Source: Catellatospora sp. TT07R-123
GTDB lineage: Bacteria; Actinomycetota; Actinomycetes; Mycobacteriales; Micromonosporaceae
Assembly (NCBI RefSeq): GCF_018327705.1
Contig: NZ_BNEM01000002.1
Span: 1,550,001-1,614,000 of the forward strand
Reading direction: 5' to 3'
Length of the DNA: 64,000 nucleotides
Part shown: positions 1-8,327 of the stretch, piece by piece
Numbering within the stretch: the stretch's first letter is position 1
Layout of the letters: every line of letters begins with the position of its first letter
Position numbers and translations under genes: made by a program
Notes under the pieces: generated by a model
What the model was told of the DNA's origin: nothing
Seen by the model: the letters and a program-made list of their open reading frames with translations, nothing else
Databases searched by the model: none

Positions 1-14
1 CCTACAGTGGGGGC

Positions 15-506
15 GTGGCTGAGGTCGATCTCGACCGGCACTGGTACGGAGCCGACGACGCGCCGGTCACGCTGGTGGAGTACGGCGACTTCGAGTGCCC
101 GTACTGCGGGGCGGCCGCGCCGGTGCTGCGGCGGCTCGTCGACACCTCCGGCGGGGCGGTGCGGCTGGTGTTCCGGCACTTCCCGCTGTTCACCACGCAC
201 GCGTTCGCGCTGACCGCCGCCCTGGCCGCCGAGGCGTCGGGGGACAAGTTCTGGCAGATGCACGACCTGCTCTTCGCCCACCAACACCGGCTCACCGACG
301 CCGACCTGGCCGGCTACGCGCGGCAGATCGGTGCCGGCGAGGTCACCGGTGCGGCCGCGCAGGCCCACCGGCCCGAGGTGGAGGCCGACTACACCAGCGG
401 CGTCGACGCGGGGGTACGCGGCACCCCGACACTGTTCGCCGACGGACGCCTGTACAGCGGAAAAGTCGAGCTCAACGCCCTGCACCGCGCACTCGGCCTC
501 CCCTGA
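15..506 (+). CDS. DsbA-family thioredoxin-fold protein (possibly 5'-partial)
   Basis: This 163-aa protein has a thioredoxin fold of the DsbA/2-thiol type. A CPYC redox motif lies at residues 28-31 within a YGDFECPYC context, and the cis-proline loop GTPTLF is near residue 138. DsbA-family proteins exchange thiols and disulfides in exported or redox-stressed proteins. I see no signal peptide, so this form is probably cytoplasmic. The GTG at 15 is used as start, but no stop codon lies upstream in the window, so the N-terminus could extend off the edge. It faces the nhaA gene tail to tail. Actinobacterial NhaA proteins are sometimes fused to just such a domain, so a functional link is possible (inference). 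Confidence 0.8.
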   Translation: MAEVDLDRHWYGADDAPVTLVEYGDFECPYCGAAAPVLRRLVDTSGGAVRLVFRHFPLFTTHAFALTAALAAEASGDKFWQMHDLLFAHQHRLTDADLAGYARQIGAGEVTGAAAQAHRPEVEADYTSGVDAGVRGTPTLFADGRLYSGKVELNALHRALGLP

Positions 507-542
507 CACCCGCCCACCGACCCGCCCGCCCGCGCGGCGCGG

Positions 543-606
543 GTGCAGTTTCGGGGAAAGTGCTGGAATCTTGGCTCGAATTCGTGCGCTTTCCCCGAAA
601 GTGCAC
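543..606. terminator. Long palindrome, GTGCAGTTTCGGGG family copy 1
   Basis: Two 21-bp arms (543-563 and 586-606) are reverse complements with two mismatches, separated by a 22-bp loop. The element sits between convergent genes. Three further copies occur in this window at 33089-33154, 47931-47998 and 55944-56003. It probably works as a bidirectional terminator and is also a dispersed repeat family. Confidence 0.7.
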
Positions 607-642
607 GCTGCCACCGCCAGCGGGACGGCGCGGCGGCGCGGG

Positions 643-2040
643 TCAGGGGAGGGTGGGGTCGCGCCAGGGGCCGGTAGGGAGGGCGGGCATGGCGCCGGAG
701 TCGTCCGAGGTGCACAGGGGCAGGCGCTCGCCGAGGCAGCGCAGCGCCAGCGAACCCAGCACCGCGGCCAGCAGCGACCCGGCCAGCACCCCGATCTTGG
801 CCTGCTCGCGCAGCTCGGGGTCGGTGAAGGCCAGATCGGTGATGAACAGCGCGATGGTGAACCCGATCCCGGCCAGCAGCGCCCCGCCGATCAGGTGCCC
901 GTACCGGACCCGGCCCGGCAGCTCGCCCAGCCCGGTCCGCAGCGCCACGGCCGCTCCGGCGCTGATGCCGACGGTCTTGCCGATCACCAGAGCCGCCACG
1001 ATACCGATGGTCACCGGCGAGGTCGCCGCCCGGCGCAGCGTCTCGCCGTCCAGCCGCACCCCGGCGTTGGCCAGGCCGAACACCGGGATCACCAGGTACG
1101 CGCTGACCGGGTGCAGCGCGTCCTGGAGCCGGTCGTTGGGCGGCACCGTGGCCCGTGCCGCCGAGGCGGCCAGCCGGGCGCGGGCGGCGTCGGCGCGTTC
1201 CAGCACGGCCCGGCCGTAGAAGCGCAGCCGCTCGGCCTGCTCCGGCTCGACCGGCGTGGCGGGCACGAGCAGCCCGACCAGGACCCCGGCCAGCGTCGGG
1301 TGCACGCCCGAGGCGTACACGGCCGCCCACAGCAGCAGCCCGACCAGCACGTACGGCTGCAACTGCCATACCCGGGCCCAGCGCAGCCCGGCCAGCACCA
1401 GCACCAGGGCCAGCGCGGCCAGCAGCGCGGGCACGGACACGTGCGCGGTGTAGAACACGGCCATCACGGTGATCGCCCCGATGTCGTCGGCGATGGCCAG
1501 GGTGAGCAGGAACAGGCGCAGCTGGTCCGGGCAGCGCGGCCCGAACAGCGCCAGGATCCCGACCAGGAACGCCGTGTCGGTCGAGACCGGGATGCCCCAG
1601 CCCATCGCCGGGGGGCCGGTCGGATTGAACGCCAGGTAGATCAGGGCGGGCAGGATGAGGCCGCCGAGCGCCCCGAGCACCGGCACCAGCACGGCTCGGG
1701 GCCGCCGCAGCTCCCCCACGGTGGTCTCGCGGCTGATCTCCAGGCCGACGGTGAGGAAGAACAGCGCCATCGCCAGGTCGTTGACCCAGTGCCGCAGGTC
1801 CAGCGTTATCCCGGCGTCGCCGACGCGCACCGACGCCTCGGTGTGCCAGAACTGCTCGTACCCGCCGCCCGGGATGTTCGCCCAGACCAGCGCGACCACC
1901 GTGGCCACCAGCAGCAGCAGGCCGCTGCCCGCCTCGGTGGCCAGGAACCGCTGGAGCGGGTACGACACGTGCGGCACCGGGATGGACACCCGGGGCGCTG
2001 GTCCGGGGCGCGGCGGCAGCGCCGCGGTGCGGGCCGACAT
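643..2040 (-). CDS. nhaA: Na+/H+ antiporter NhaA
   Basis: This 465-aa polytopic membrane protein matches the NhaA family along its whole length. It carries the GWGIPVSTDTAFLVG segment and the LAIADDIGAI segment, whose paired aspartates bind and translocate Na+/H+ in the E. coli enzyme. About 11-12 hydrophobic segments can be counted. It exchanges external protons for cytoplasmic Na+ (or Li+) for pH and salt homeostasis. The N-terminus has about 25 extra proline-rich residues before the first helix. The C-terminus lacks the thioredoxin-like extension found in some actinobacterial NhaA proteins; a separate thioredoxin-fold gene lies just beyond its 3' end. The ATG at 2040 has only a weak Shine-Dalgarno. 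Confidence 0.93.
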   Translation of the reverse strand: MSARTAALPPRPGPAPRVSIPVPHVSYPLQRFLATEAGSGLLLLVATVVALVWANIPGGGYEQFWHTEASVRVGDAGITLDLRHWVNDLAMALFFLTVGLEISRETTVGELRRPRAVLVPVLGALGGLILPALIYLAFNPTGPPAMGWGIPVSTDTAFLVGILALFGPRCPDQLRLFLLTLAIADDIGAITVMAVFYTAHVSVPALLAALALVLVLAGLRWARVWQLQPYVLVGLLLWAAVYASGVHPTLAGVLVGLLVPATPVEPEQAERLRFYGRAVLERADAARARLAASAARATVPPNDRLQDALHPVSAYLVIPVFGLANAGVRLDGETLRRAATSPVTIGIVAALVIGKTVGISAGAAVALRTGLGELPGRVRYGHLIGGALLAGIGFTIALFITDLAFTDPELREQAKIGVLAGSLLAAVLGSLALRCLGERLPLCTSDDSGAMPALPTGPWRDPTLP

Positions 2041-2255
2041 AACCCTGATGATCCCCGGACGGGGGCCGCCGAGCAGGCGCTTGGCCGGATCACAGCCCTC
2101 CGGCCTGCACCTGGGCGCCGCGGGCGAGCGGTGCGGAGATCAGGGTCGACCACGCCGCAGGCTCAGGGAAACCACCCTGCCGACGGCGGGCACCGGCCGC
2201 CGATGATGGCCCCGGGACGCCGCGAGGGTCGCGGCGATCGGGCGGAGGAGATGAC

Positions 2256-2921
2256 ATGACGGCCACGGCGGCACCGGTCCGGGTGCGGCGGAAGGTGGGC
2301 TTCTGGTGGTTCGCGCTGAGCGCGGCGGCGATCGCGGTGTTCGCCGCGCTGCCGTACCTGACCAGCTCACTGCCGAGCCTGGCCGAGGCGGACAACGGGC
2401 TGGCCGCCAACTACGCGCACCGCCCGGCGACCGTCCAGTTCGCGCTGTACGCCCACATCGTCGGCGCCGCGCTGGCGCTGCTGCTGTCGCCGCTGCAGTT
2501 CGCGGCGCGGCTGCGCGAACGCGCTCCGCGCCTGCACCGGGTGGTCGGGCGGACCGTGTTCGGCGCGATCATGGTCGGCGGCGCGGCGGGGCTGGTGCTG
2601 GCGCCGTTCAGCAGCGCCGGGATCGCCGGCACGCTCGGGTTCGGCGCGCTGGCGGTGCTGTGGGTCGGGTCGGCGGTGACGGCGCTGCGGGCGATCCGGG
2701 GCGGCGACGTCGAGGCGCACCGGCAGTGGATGGTGCGCACGTTCGCGCTGACGTACGCCGCCGTCACGCTGCGGCTGTGGCTGCCGGTGCTGATCGTGGC
2801 GCAGGTCGCGGCCGCCGGGGTGGACGGGCAGACGGCGTTCGACCGGGCGTACCTGGTCGTGCCGTTCCTGGCCTGGGTGCCCAACCTGCTGGTCGCCCAC
2901 TGGTGGCTGCGGCGCCGCTGA
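2256..2921 (+). CDS. DUF2306 family membrane protein
   Basis: This 221-aa protein has about five to six membrane segments. Its pattern of conserved histidines and arginines (RLHRVVGR near residues 92-100, then HRQWMVRTFAL with AAVTLRLWLP) is typical of DUF2306 membrane proteins. The function of that family is unknown; the histidines in the membrane region have prompted suggestions of haem or metal binding. The start is firm: GGAGGAG at 2244-2250 lies five bases before the ATG. An ATG at 2251 in another frame reads only two codons. It ends 15 bp from the convergent conflict-system gene. Confidence 0.75.
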   Translation: MTATAAPVRVRRKVGFWWFALSAAAIAVFAALPYLTSSLPSLAEADNGLAANYAHRPATVQFALYAHIVGAALALLLSPLQFAARLRERAPRLHRVVGRTVFGAIMVGGAAGLVLAPFSSAGIAGTLGFGALAVLWVGSAVTALRAIRGGDVEAHRQWMVRTFALTYAAVTLRLWLPVLIVAQVAAAGVDGQTAFDRAYLVVPFLAWVPNLLVAHWWLRRR

Positions 2922-2936
2922 GCGGCGGCGGCCGGT

Positions 2937-4637
2937 TCACTGGCCTCGGCGGTACGCGTCGAGGCCGGTGAACCACTTCTCGGCCAGCCACCGCTCACCG
3001 CTGGTGTCGACGGCGCAGCCGGCCAGCTTGAGCCGGTTGGCGAGCTTGCGGCGGCAGTCCGGGCCCGCGTCGAGCTGGACGAAGTTCAGCCCGGCCAGGT
3101 CGGCGATCTCCCGCATCCGCCCCGCCTTCACGATCAGCGTCCGGTCGGGCAGCGCGCCGAGGGCCAGCCCCAGCTCGATCAGCACGTTCGGCCGGGCCTG
3201 CATGCCCGGTTCCCGGTGCGCCGGGTCGTCGGTCGTACGGTGCAGGCTGGAGTGCAGGCTGACCTGGTCGTCCGGGGTCAGCAGCACCACGGTCGCCTGG
3301 CAGACGGCCACCGCCCGCGAGATCACCTCCGACAGGTGCGGCATCGGCTTGCCCGTCTTCGCGACCAGCGCCTCCCACGGCATCGGCAGCAGGCCGATCG
3401 CCGTCAGGAACTCGAACATCTGCTCCAGCACGGCCTCGTCCCGGCCGTGCACCACGAACACGCGCCGCCGGGCGTCGGGGTCGTCGTCCTTGGCCGTCGG
3501 CGCGGGCCGCGCCTGGACCCGCGCCGGCGGCGCGACCGCGGCGCCCAGGTCGGCGACCTGCCGGGCCCGGCCGCTGTCGAGGTCGAGATACCTCAGGTCA
3601 GTGCCGATCTGGTCGAGGAGCCAGCCGCCCACCGCCCGGTCGTCGGCGACCAGGTCGCAGTGGTCCGGGACCGACTCGGCGGCCACCACCTTGGCCATGT
3701 TCGACAGCGCGATCTCGGCGGTGAGCCGCAGCTCCTTCAGCGACGCCCCGAACATCGCCGACTCCAGCCCGTCCTGGTGCAGCCGGTCCAGCTGTCCCAG
3801 CACGGACTTCAGCAGCTCGGCGTCGGCCGGGCCGGGCTCCTTCGCCAGCGAGCGCAGCCGGTCGGCCAGCGCGCCCAGGTCGACCCGGCCGCGGCCGGCG
3901 TGCCGGTCGCGTTCCCACACCCGCAGCAGGTAGCGCAGCTTCGCCGCGTGCAGCAGATACCGGGCCAGCGGGGGGATCGCGGTGCCGCCGTCGGACCAGA
4001 TCCAGGCGCTCAGCTGCGCGTCGTCGGGCTCCGGCACGGCGCACAGCAGGCGGCGCAGGTCGCGGGAGTCCTCCTGGGGCGTGATCTCCCACATGGCCAC
4101 CCCGTCGGGCAGCAGGCAGCCCCGCTGCCACCAGTCGGCCGCCTCCGCGCGGGCGGGCAGCAGCAGCCGCGCCTGCTGCCCCTCCTCCGCCGAGGCGGAC
4201 ACCGGCCCGTCCAGCCGGGCCCCGTAGACCATCGCCTGTCCGAGCAGCGACGGGCCGGCCGAGCCGACCAGCTCCCGCCAGCGCAGGTCGGTGCGCGCCC
4301 ACCAGGTCCCGGTCTCGGGCCGGGCCGGGGCCAGGCCGACCGACAGGCAGAGCACGTCGTGGTGCAGCCGCAGCACGGCCTGGTCGACCGCGCCGCGGTG
4401 CTCCTGCCCGGCGACCGCCCGCTCCTGGCCGGAGCCGGCGCCGATCAGCTCGCCGAGCGTCTCCGGCAGGTGCGACGGCAGCCCCGTGCCGGGGATGGCC
4501 TCGGTCATCGCGAACGCGTGGCGGCAGCCCGCCCACACCTCGTGCAGCCGGCGGTAGGCGGCCTCGGCGGCCGGGCCGTCCGTCGGCGCGTACAGGTGGA
4601 CGACCAGCTGCTGGTCAACGATGTGACGTGCCGCCAT
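2937..4637 (-). CDS. CATRA conflict-system protein with C-terminal TIR-like effector domain
   Basis: This 566-aa protein has three parts. Residues 1-200 (QLVVHLYAPTDGP, then LRLHHDVLCLSVGLAP) and 205-345 (LSAWIWSDGG, then ARYLLHAAKLRYLLRVW) look like the N- and C-terminal domains of CATRA proteins, described from comparative genomics as parts of NTP-dependent biological conflict systems of multicellular bacteria. Residues 391-525 form a TIR-like nucleotide-binding domain (PF10137 type): it opens with RRVFVVHGRDE, has VVLLTPDD near 450-457, and PNVLIELG puts a glutamate at 488 where NAD-cleaving TIR domains have their catalytic Glu. I infer an NAD(P)-depleting or nucleotide-binding effector fused to its CATRA sensor. 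Its ATG lies inside the upstream small gene (23-bp overlap), so the two are probably translationally coupled. CATRA assignment is from remembered family motifs; the TIR-like call is firmer. Confidence 0.72.
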   Translation of the reverse strand: MAARHIVDQQLVVHLYAPTDGPAAEAAYRRLHEVWAGCRHAFAMTEAIPGTGLPSHLPETLGELIGAGSGQERAVAGQEHRGAVDQAVLRLHHDVLCLSVGLAPARPETGTWWARTDLRWRELVGSAGPSLLGQAMVYGARLDGPVSASAEEGQQARLLLPARAEAADWWQRGCLLPDGVAMWEITPQEDSRDLRRLLCAVPEPDDAQLSAWIWSDGGTAIPPLARYLLHAAKLRYLLRVWERDRHAGRGRVDLGALADRLRSLAKEPGPADAELLKSVLGQLDRLHQDGLESAMFGASLKELRLTAEIALSNMAKVVAAESVPDHCDLVADDRAVGGWLLDQIGTDLRYLDLDSGRARQVADLGAAVAPPARVQARPAPTAKDDDPDARRRVFVVHGRDEAVLEQMFEFLTAIGLLPMPWEALVAKTGKPMPHLSEVISRAVAVCQATVVLLTPDDQVSLHSSLHRTTDDPAHREPGMQARPNVLIELGLALGALPDRTLIVKAGRMREIADLAGLNFVQLDAGPDCRRKLANRLKLAGCAVDTSGERWLAEKWFTGLDAYRRGQ

Positions 4638-4926
4638 CCGGGGCGCCTCCGTTCCCGAGGGTGTGCACGAGCCGGTTGAGCGTGTCGCGCACCTTCTTCG
4701 GCGGCGGGACCGTCGCGGTGGTGCCGACCCTGGTGAGCCGGACCGGCCCGGACAGTTCGAGGTCGCTCCAGGCCTGGCGCACGGTGTCGGCGTCGCGGGC
4801 GGCCAGGGCCGACTCGATCACCTCGACGAGGGCGAGCACCTGCTCCCACCGCGCCTCGGCGAGCTCCCACTCGGCCGCCTCCCGCAGCAGCTCGCCCAGT
4901 TCGGCGACTTCCTCGTCGGAAACCAT
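4615..4926 (-). CDS. CATRA-associated small protein
   Basis: This 103-aa acidic, largely helical protein has the motif WELAEARWEQVLALVE in its first third, then the short strand pattern SGPVRLTRVG followed by PPPKKVRDTLNRLVHTLG. This matches the small partner protein that accompanies CATRA proteins in predicted conflict systems. It is the first gene of the two-gene operon and overlaps the start of the TIR-containing gene by 23 bp, the usual arrangement. The ATG at 4926 follows a GGAGGA about ten bases upstream. The role of this partner is unknown; I infer regulation or complex formation with the larger protein. Confidence 0.68.
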   Translation of the reverse strand: MVSDEEVAELGELLREAAEWELAEARWEQVLALVEVIESALAARDADTVRQAWSDLELSGPVRLTRVGTTATVPPPKKVRDTLNRLVHTLGNGGAPDGGTSHR

Positions 4927-5157
4927 CGTCGTCAGTTCCTCCGTCGCATGGGGCGCCGACCGGCACGTCCCGCGCTAAGCAGACCATCCCGGCCGCCGCC
5001 GGGGAACCCCTGATCCGGACCGCTTCGGCCGCGGACGCGGCGACTCCCTCGGGCCGATCGCGCTGATCAGCGAAGATGCTGCCCTCGCGGCCGGATGAGG
5101 GAACGTCCATTCACGACTGACGGACCGGCTGCGCCCGTGTCGCGGGCCCCGACGGGT

Positions 5158-5203
5158 CCGGGCGGCGTGCCCGCGCACGTCGGTGCGCGGGCACGCCGCC
5201 CGG
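5158..5203 (-). terminator. 21-bp-stem hairpin terminator after the SGNH hydrolase gene
   Basis: Perfect inverted repeat: arms 5158-5178 and 5183-5203 with a 4-base loop (GTCG). It begins 37 bp past the stop of the SGNH hydrolase gene. There is no T-run, as is usual for terminators in such GC-rich genomes. Confidence 0.75.
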
Positions 5204-5240
5204 GAGGTGCGGCCGGTGCGGCCCGGTCAGGCGACCGGGG

Positions 5241-6491
5241 TCACTGGAAGGTCAGGGTTCCGTTGGTGTTGCGTACGCAGGCGAGGGTGCGGTTGGCGGT
5301 GGCCGCCGCGGCCGCCAGGCACTGGCCGAGCACGGCGTGACCGGCCGCGTTCGGGTGCCACGACTCCTGGCACGTCTGGAAGTACGTGACACAGGCGTTC
5401 GCGAACCGCTGGATCGCGATCTTGTCGTATCCGGACAGGTTGGTGATCGGCACGCCGGTCGGGCCGTCCTGGATGCGCACCGGGGTCGCCAGCGCGCCGG
5501 TCGGGCTGTTGGCGTTCTCGCAGAGCCGGGCGCCGTCGAAGGCCCGCTGCACGTTCAGGTAGACCAGGTCCGCGCCGGGGAACTCGGCCGACAGGGTCGC
5601 GTGCGCGTTGCTGACGATGGTGCCGAGCGCGGCCGAGAAGTTCCGGCCGGGGGTGAGGCTGGCCCGGTGGATCGGGCAGCCCGCGGCGTACCGCTCCGCG
5701 CCCAGCGCCCGGAACTTGTCGCGGGTGTCGTCGCGGTCGTCCTCGGTCCAGAACGACGAGTACAGCTCCGGCGGCAGCGGGTTGGTGTAGTCCTGCAGCA
5801 CGATGCGGTGCTGGCCGTCGGGGTCGATCTCGTTGAGCGTGGTCAGCAGCTGGCGCAGCGCGTTGGTCGTCTCGGCAGTGGCGGCGGCGACCTCGGCCGA
5901 GGTGGCCAGGTCGGCGTCGGAGCACGGCTCCTGCGGGACCGGGCCGTTGATGTACGCCCAGAACTCCCACCAGCCGGTCCACGCGTCGGCGATGAACCGG
6001 TTGGCGCACAGCGACGCGACGTCGCCGAAGGTGAACGAGCTGTTGTTGGAACCGAGCCCGACCAGCACCAGGTCGATGTCGTGGGTCTGCGCGACCGCCC
6101 GCAGCTGGTCCAGCTGCGCGGCGACCAGGCGGCCGTTGGTGCGGGCGTTGGACGCGCTGGCGATGTCGCGCGGCTGGCCGCCGGAGCAGGCCAGGTTGTA
6201 CCGGTCGGCGATGCCGGGCAGGTTGGCCTGGAGCAGCGAGGCGTTGGCCGAGCGGTGGCAGAAGAACGCGTTGTTGTTCGCGGCCGACCAGCCGGGGAAG
6301 CCCTGGTTGACGCCGTTGACGTCGACGACGGGCTGGTAGGAGCCCGCGCCCTCGCCGCTGATGAAGCTGTCGCCGATGGCCACGGCCGCCGTGGGCAGGG
6401 CTGCGGTGGCGGGGGTGGCGACGGCCACGGCGCCAGAGCCGAGCGCCGTGACGACCGCCGCCAGGAGCGTGATGCGACGGAGTCTGATCAC
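5241..6491 (-). CDS. Secreted SGNH/GDSL-family hydrolase
   Basis: The product (416 aa from the GTG at 6491) is an SGNH-fold esterase or lipase. After a classic signal peptide (basic VIRLRR, hydrophobic stretch, ATPATAA cleavage region near residue 30) it shows block I AIGDSFISGEG with nucleophile Ser42, a GLGSNNSS block III, and SWHPNAAGH near the C-terminus with the catalytic His at about 379. The residue three before this His is Glu rather than the usual Asp. Several cysteines suggest disulfides, as expected outside the cell. The longer reading to 6563 is rejected: AAGGGG sits five bases before the GTG and the signal peptide begins there. The substrate cannot be told from sequence. Confidence 0.85.
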   Translation of the reverse strand: MIRLRRITLLAAVVTALGSGAVAVATPATAALPTAAVAIGDSFISGEGAGSYQPVVDVNGVNQGFPGWSAANNNAFFCHRSANASLLQANLPGIADRYNLACSGGQPRDIASASNARTNGRLVAAQLDQLRAVAQTHDIDLVLVGLGSNNSSFTFGDVASLCANRFIADAWTGWWEFWAYINGPVPQEPCSDADLATSAEVAAATAETTNALRQLLTTLNEIDPDGQHRIVLQDYTNPLPPELYSSFWTEDDRDDTRDKFRALGAERYAAGCPIHRASLTPGRNFSAALGTIVSNAHATLSAEFPGADLVYLNVQRAFDGARLCENANSPTGALATPVRIQDGPTGVPITNLSGYDKIAIQRFANACVTYFQTCQESWHPNAAGHAVLGQCLAAAAATANRTLACVRNTNGTLTFQ

Positions 6492-6612
6492 CGGTGCCCC
6501 TTTCTCCTCATAGGAACGTGAGATTTGCTCGGGGATCAGACCACGCGTTACGGTGTACGTCAATGCCTCGATGTCCAGCCGCAGGTCAGCACGGACCTGC
6601 TATCCCATTTTT

Positions 6613-6629
6613 CCTACCGGACTAGTAGG
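6613..6629. promoter_or_regulatory. CCTAC-N7-GTAGG inverted repeat upstream of the SsuD-like gene
   Basis: A 5-bp perfect inverted repeat (6613-6617 and 6625-6629) lies in an AT-richer stretch between the divergent SGNH and SsuD-like genes, 43 bp before the latter's start. It could be an operator for sulfur-responsive or other control. No factor can be assigned. Confidence 0.3.
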
Positions 6630-6672
6630 CTATCGTCTGCGGCGCGCCCGCCCGACGTCGAGGAGCTCCACC

Positions 6673-7740
6673 ATGACCGCGTTCCACTGGTTCCTGCCCA
6701 CGTCCGGCGACGGGCACGAGATCGGCGCGGCCACCGTGGCCGCCGGGGCGGCCCGGCACTCCCGCGCCGCCACCATCGGCTACCTGTCCGAGGTCGCCCA
6801 GGCCGCCGAGCAGGCCGGATTCACCGCCGCGCTCACGCCGGTGGGCGCGGGCTGCCCGGACCCGTGGATCGTCTGCGCGGCAGTCGCCCAGCACACCGAG
6901 CGGCTCAAGCTGCTGGTGGCGTTCCGGACCGGGTTCGCGCTGCCCACGCTGCTGGCGCAGCAGGCCGAGGCGTTCCAGTCGGTGACCGGCGGGCGGCTGG
7001 CGCTCAACGCGGTCACCGGCGGCGACCGGGCCGAGCAGCGGGCGTACGGCGACCACCTCGACCACGGCGACCGCTACGAGCGCACCGCGGAATGCCTCGA
7101 CGTGCTCCGCCGCGCCTGGGCCGGGGAGAAGTTCGACTACCGGGGCCGCCACTACCAGGTCGAGAACGGCGGATTGAACCAGCCGCTGGACCCGGCGCCG
7201 CCGATCTACTTCGGCGGCGCGTCCCCGGCCGCCGAGCAGGTCGCGGCGCGGCACGCCGACGTCTATCTGATGTGGGGCGAGCCGCCGGCCGCGGTCGCCG
7301 AGCGGGCCGCCCGGATGCGGGCGCTGGCCGCCGCGCAGGGCCGCACCCTGCGGCTGGGCATCCGCCTGCACGTGATCGCGCGGCCCAGCGCCGACGAGGC
7401 GTGGGGCGAGGCCGACCGGCTGCTGGCGGGCATGTCACCGGAGCGCGTCGCGGCGACGCAGCAGCGGTTCGCCCGGATGGAGTCGGTCGGGCAGGCGCGG
7501 ATGGCGGCCCTGCACGGCGGCACCGCCGAGAGCCTGGTCGTGTCGCCGAACCTGTGGGCGGGCGTGGGCCTGGTCCGCGAGGGCGCGGGCACGGCGCTGG
7601 TGGGCAGCTACGCCGAGGTCGCGCAGCGGATCAGCGAGTACGCCGCGCTCGGGCTCGACGAGTTCATCCTGTCCGCCTGGCCGCACCGCGAGGAGGCCAC
7701 CCGCATCGGCACCCACGTCCTGCCCCTCGTGGCGCGGTAG
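6673..7740 (+). CDS. SsuD-like LLM-class FMNH2-dependent monooxygenase
   Basis: This 355-aa TIM-barrel protein belongs to the bacterial luciferase-like class and resembles alkanesulfonate monooxygenase SsuD. Shared features are the N-terminal HWFLPTSGDGHEIG, LALNAVTGGDRAEQ, RYERTAECLDVLRRAW, PPIYFGGASPAAE, MWGEPP and LRLGIRLHVI. SsuD uses reduced FMN from a partner reductase to cleave sulfonates, releasing sulfite and aldehyde. AGGAG at 6661-6665 sits seven bases before the ATG at 6673, so the in-frame extension to 6553 is rejected. The flavin reductase gene that could serve it is convergent, only 5 bp beyond its stop. Substrate specificity within this paralog-rich family is uncertain. Confidence 0.85.
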   Translation: MTAFHWFLPTSGDGHEIGAATVAAGAARHSRAATIGYLSEVAQAAEQAGFTAALTPVGAGCPDPWIVCAAVAQHTERLKLLVAFRTGFALPTLLAQQAEAFQSVTGGRLALNAVTGGDRAEQRAYGDHLDHGDRYERTAECLDVLRRAWAGEKFDYRGRHYQVENGGLNQPLDPAPPIYFGGASPAAEQVAARHADVYLMWGEPPAAVAERAARMRALAAAQGRTLRLGIRLHVIARPSADEAWGEADRLLAGMSPERVAATQQRFARMESVGQARMAALHGGTAESLVVSPNLWAGVGLVREGAGTALVGSYAEVAQRISEYAALGLDEFILSAWPHREEATRIGTHVLPLVAR

Positions 7741-7745
7741 GCGGC

Positions 7746-8267
7746 TCAGCGGGCCAGCTGCGAGTATCCGCCCATGTGGTAGAGCAGCGGTTCGCCGTCG
7801 CGCTGCTGGGCGTCGACCGGCCGCCCGAGCACGATCGCGTGGTCACCGGCCGGGATGCGCTCGACGACCTCGCAGACCAGCGTGGCCAGCACCCCGTTGA
7901 GGATCGGCACGCCGTACGGCCCGGGGGCCCACAGGCCGGTGTCGGCGAAGCGGTCGATGCCGCGGGTGGCGAACGTCCGCGCCACCTCCTGCTGGCCGGC
8001 CGCGAGCAGGTGGATCGCGACGTGGCGGGCCCCGGCGACGGCGGGCCAGCTGGAGGAGTCGCGGTCCAGGCAGAAGGACACGAGCTGCGGCCGCAACGAC
8101 ACCGAGGTGAACGAGGTGGCGGTGAAGCCCGCCGGTCCGGCGTCGCCGTGGCCGGAGGTGGTGACCACGGTGACGGTCGTGGCGTACTGGCGCAGCAGAC
8201 CGAGGTAGCGGCCGACTTCGATGCCCGCGACGGCGGTCGACTGGTCCGACGGTACGGCGATGGTCAT
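7746..8267 (-). CDS. Flavin reductase family protein (NAD(P)H:FMN)
   Basis: This 173-aa split-barrel protein of the DIM6/HpaC flavin reductase family shows RQYATTVTVVTT near the N-terminus, then TATSFTSVSLRPQLVSFCLDRDSSSWP, with the family's typical spacing. Such enzymes reduce free FMN or FAD with NAD(P)H and pass it to two-component monooxygenases. It lies tail to tail with the SsuD-like gene, a likely partner. The start at 8267 is supported by GGGAGG seven bases upstream; the longer in-frame reading to 8321 has no such site. The MFS gene upstream on the same strand ends 60 bp before this start, so the two may share a transcript. Confidence 0.85.
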   Translation of the reverse strand: MTIAVPSDQSTAVAGIEVGRYLGLLRQYATTVTVVTTSGHGDAGPAGFTATSFTSVSLRPQLVSFCLDRDSSSWPAVAGARHVAIHLLAAGQQEVARTFATRGIDRFADTGLWAPGPYGVPILNGVLATLVCEVVERIPAGDHAIVLGRPVDAQQRDGEPLLYHMGGYSQLAR

Positions 8268-8327
8268 GGGGGTGCCTCCCGGTGAGGGTGACCTAACGGT
8301 AACTCGGCCGGGTGTCTCCATGGGTGC

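Noticed and set aside
4505..5110. Longer minus-strand frame covering the CATRA small protein
   Set aside because: Different frame, arginine-rich and without family motifs; the 103-aa reading has the conserved pattern and a GGAGGA site.
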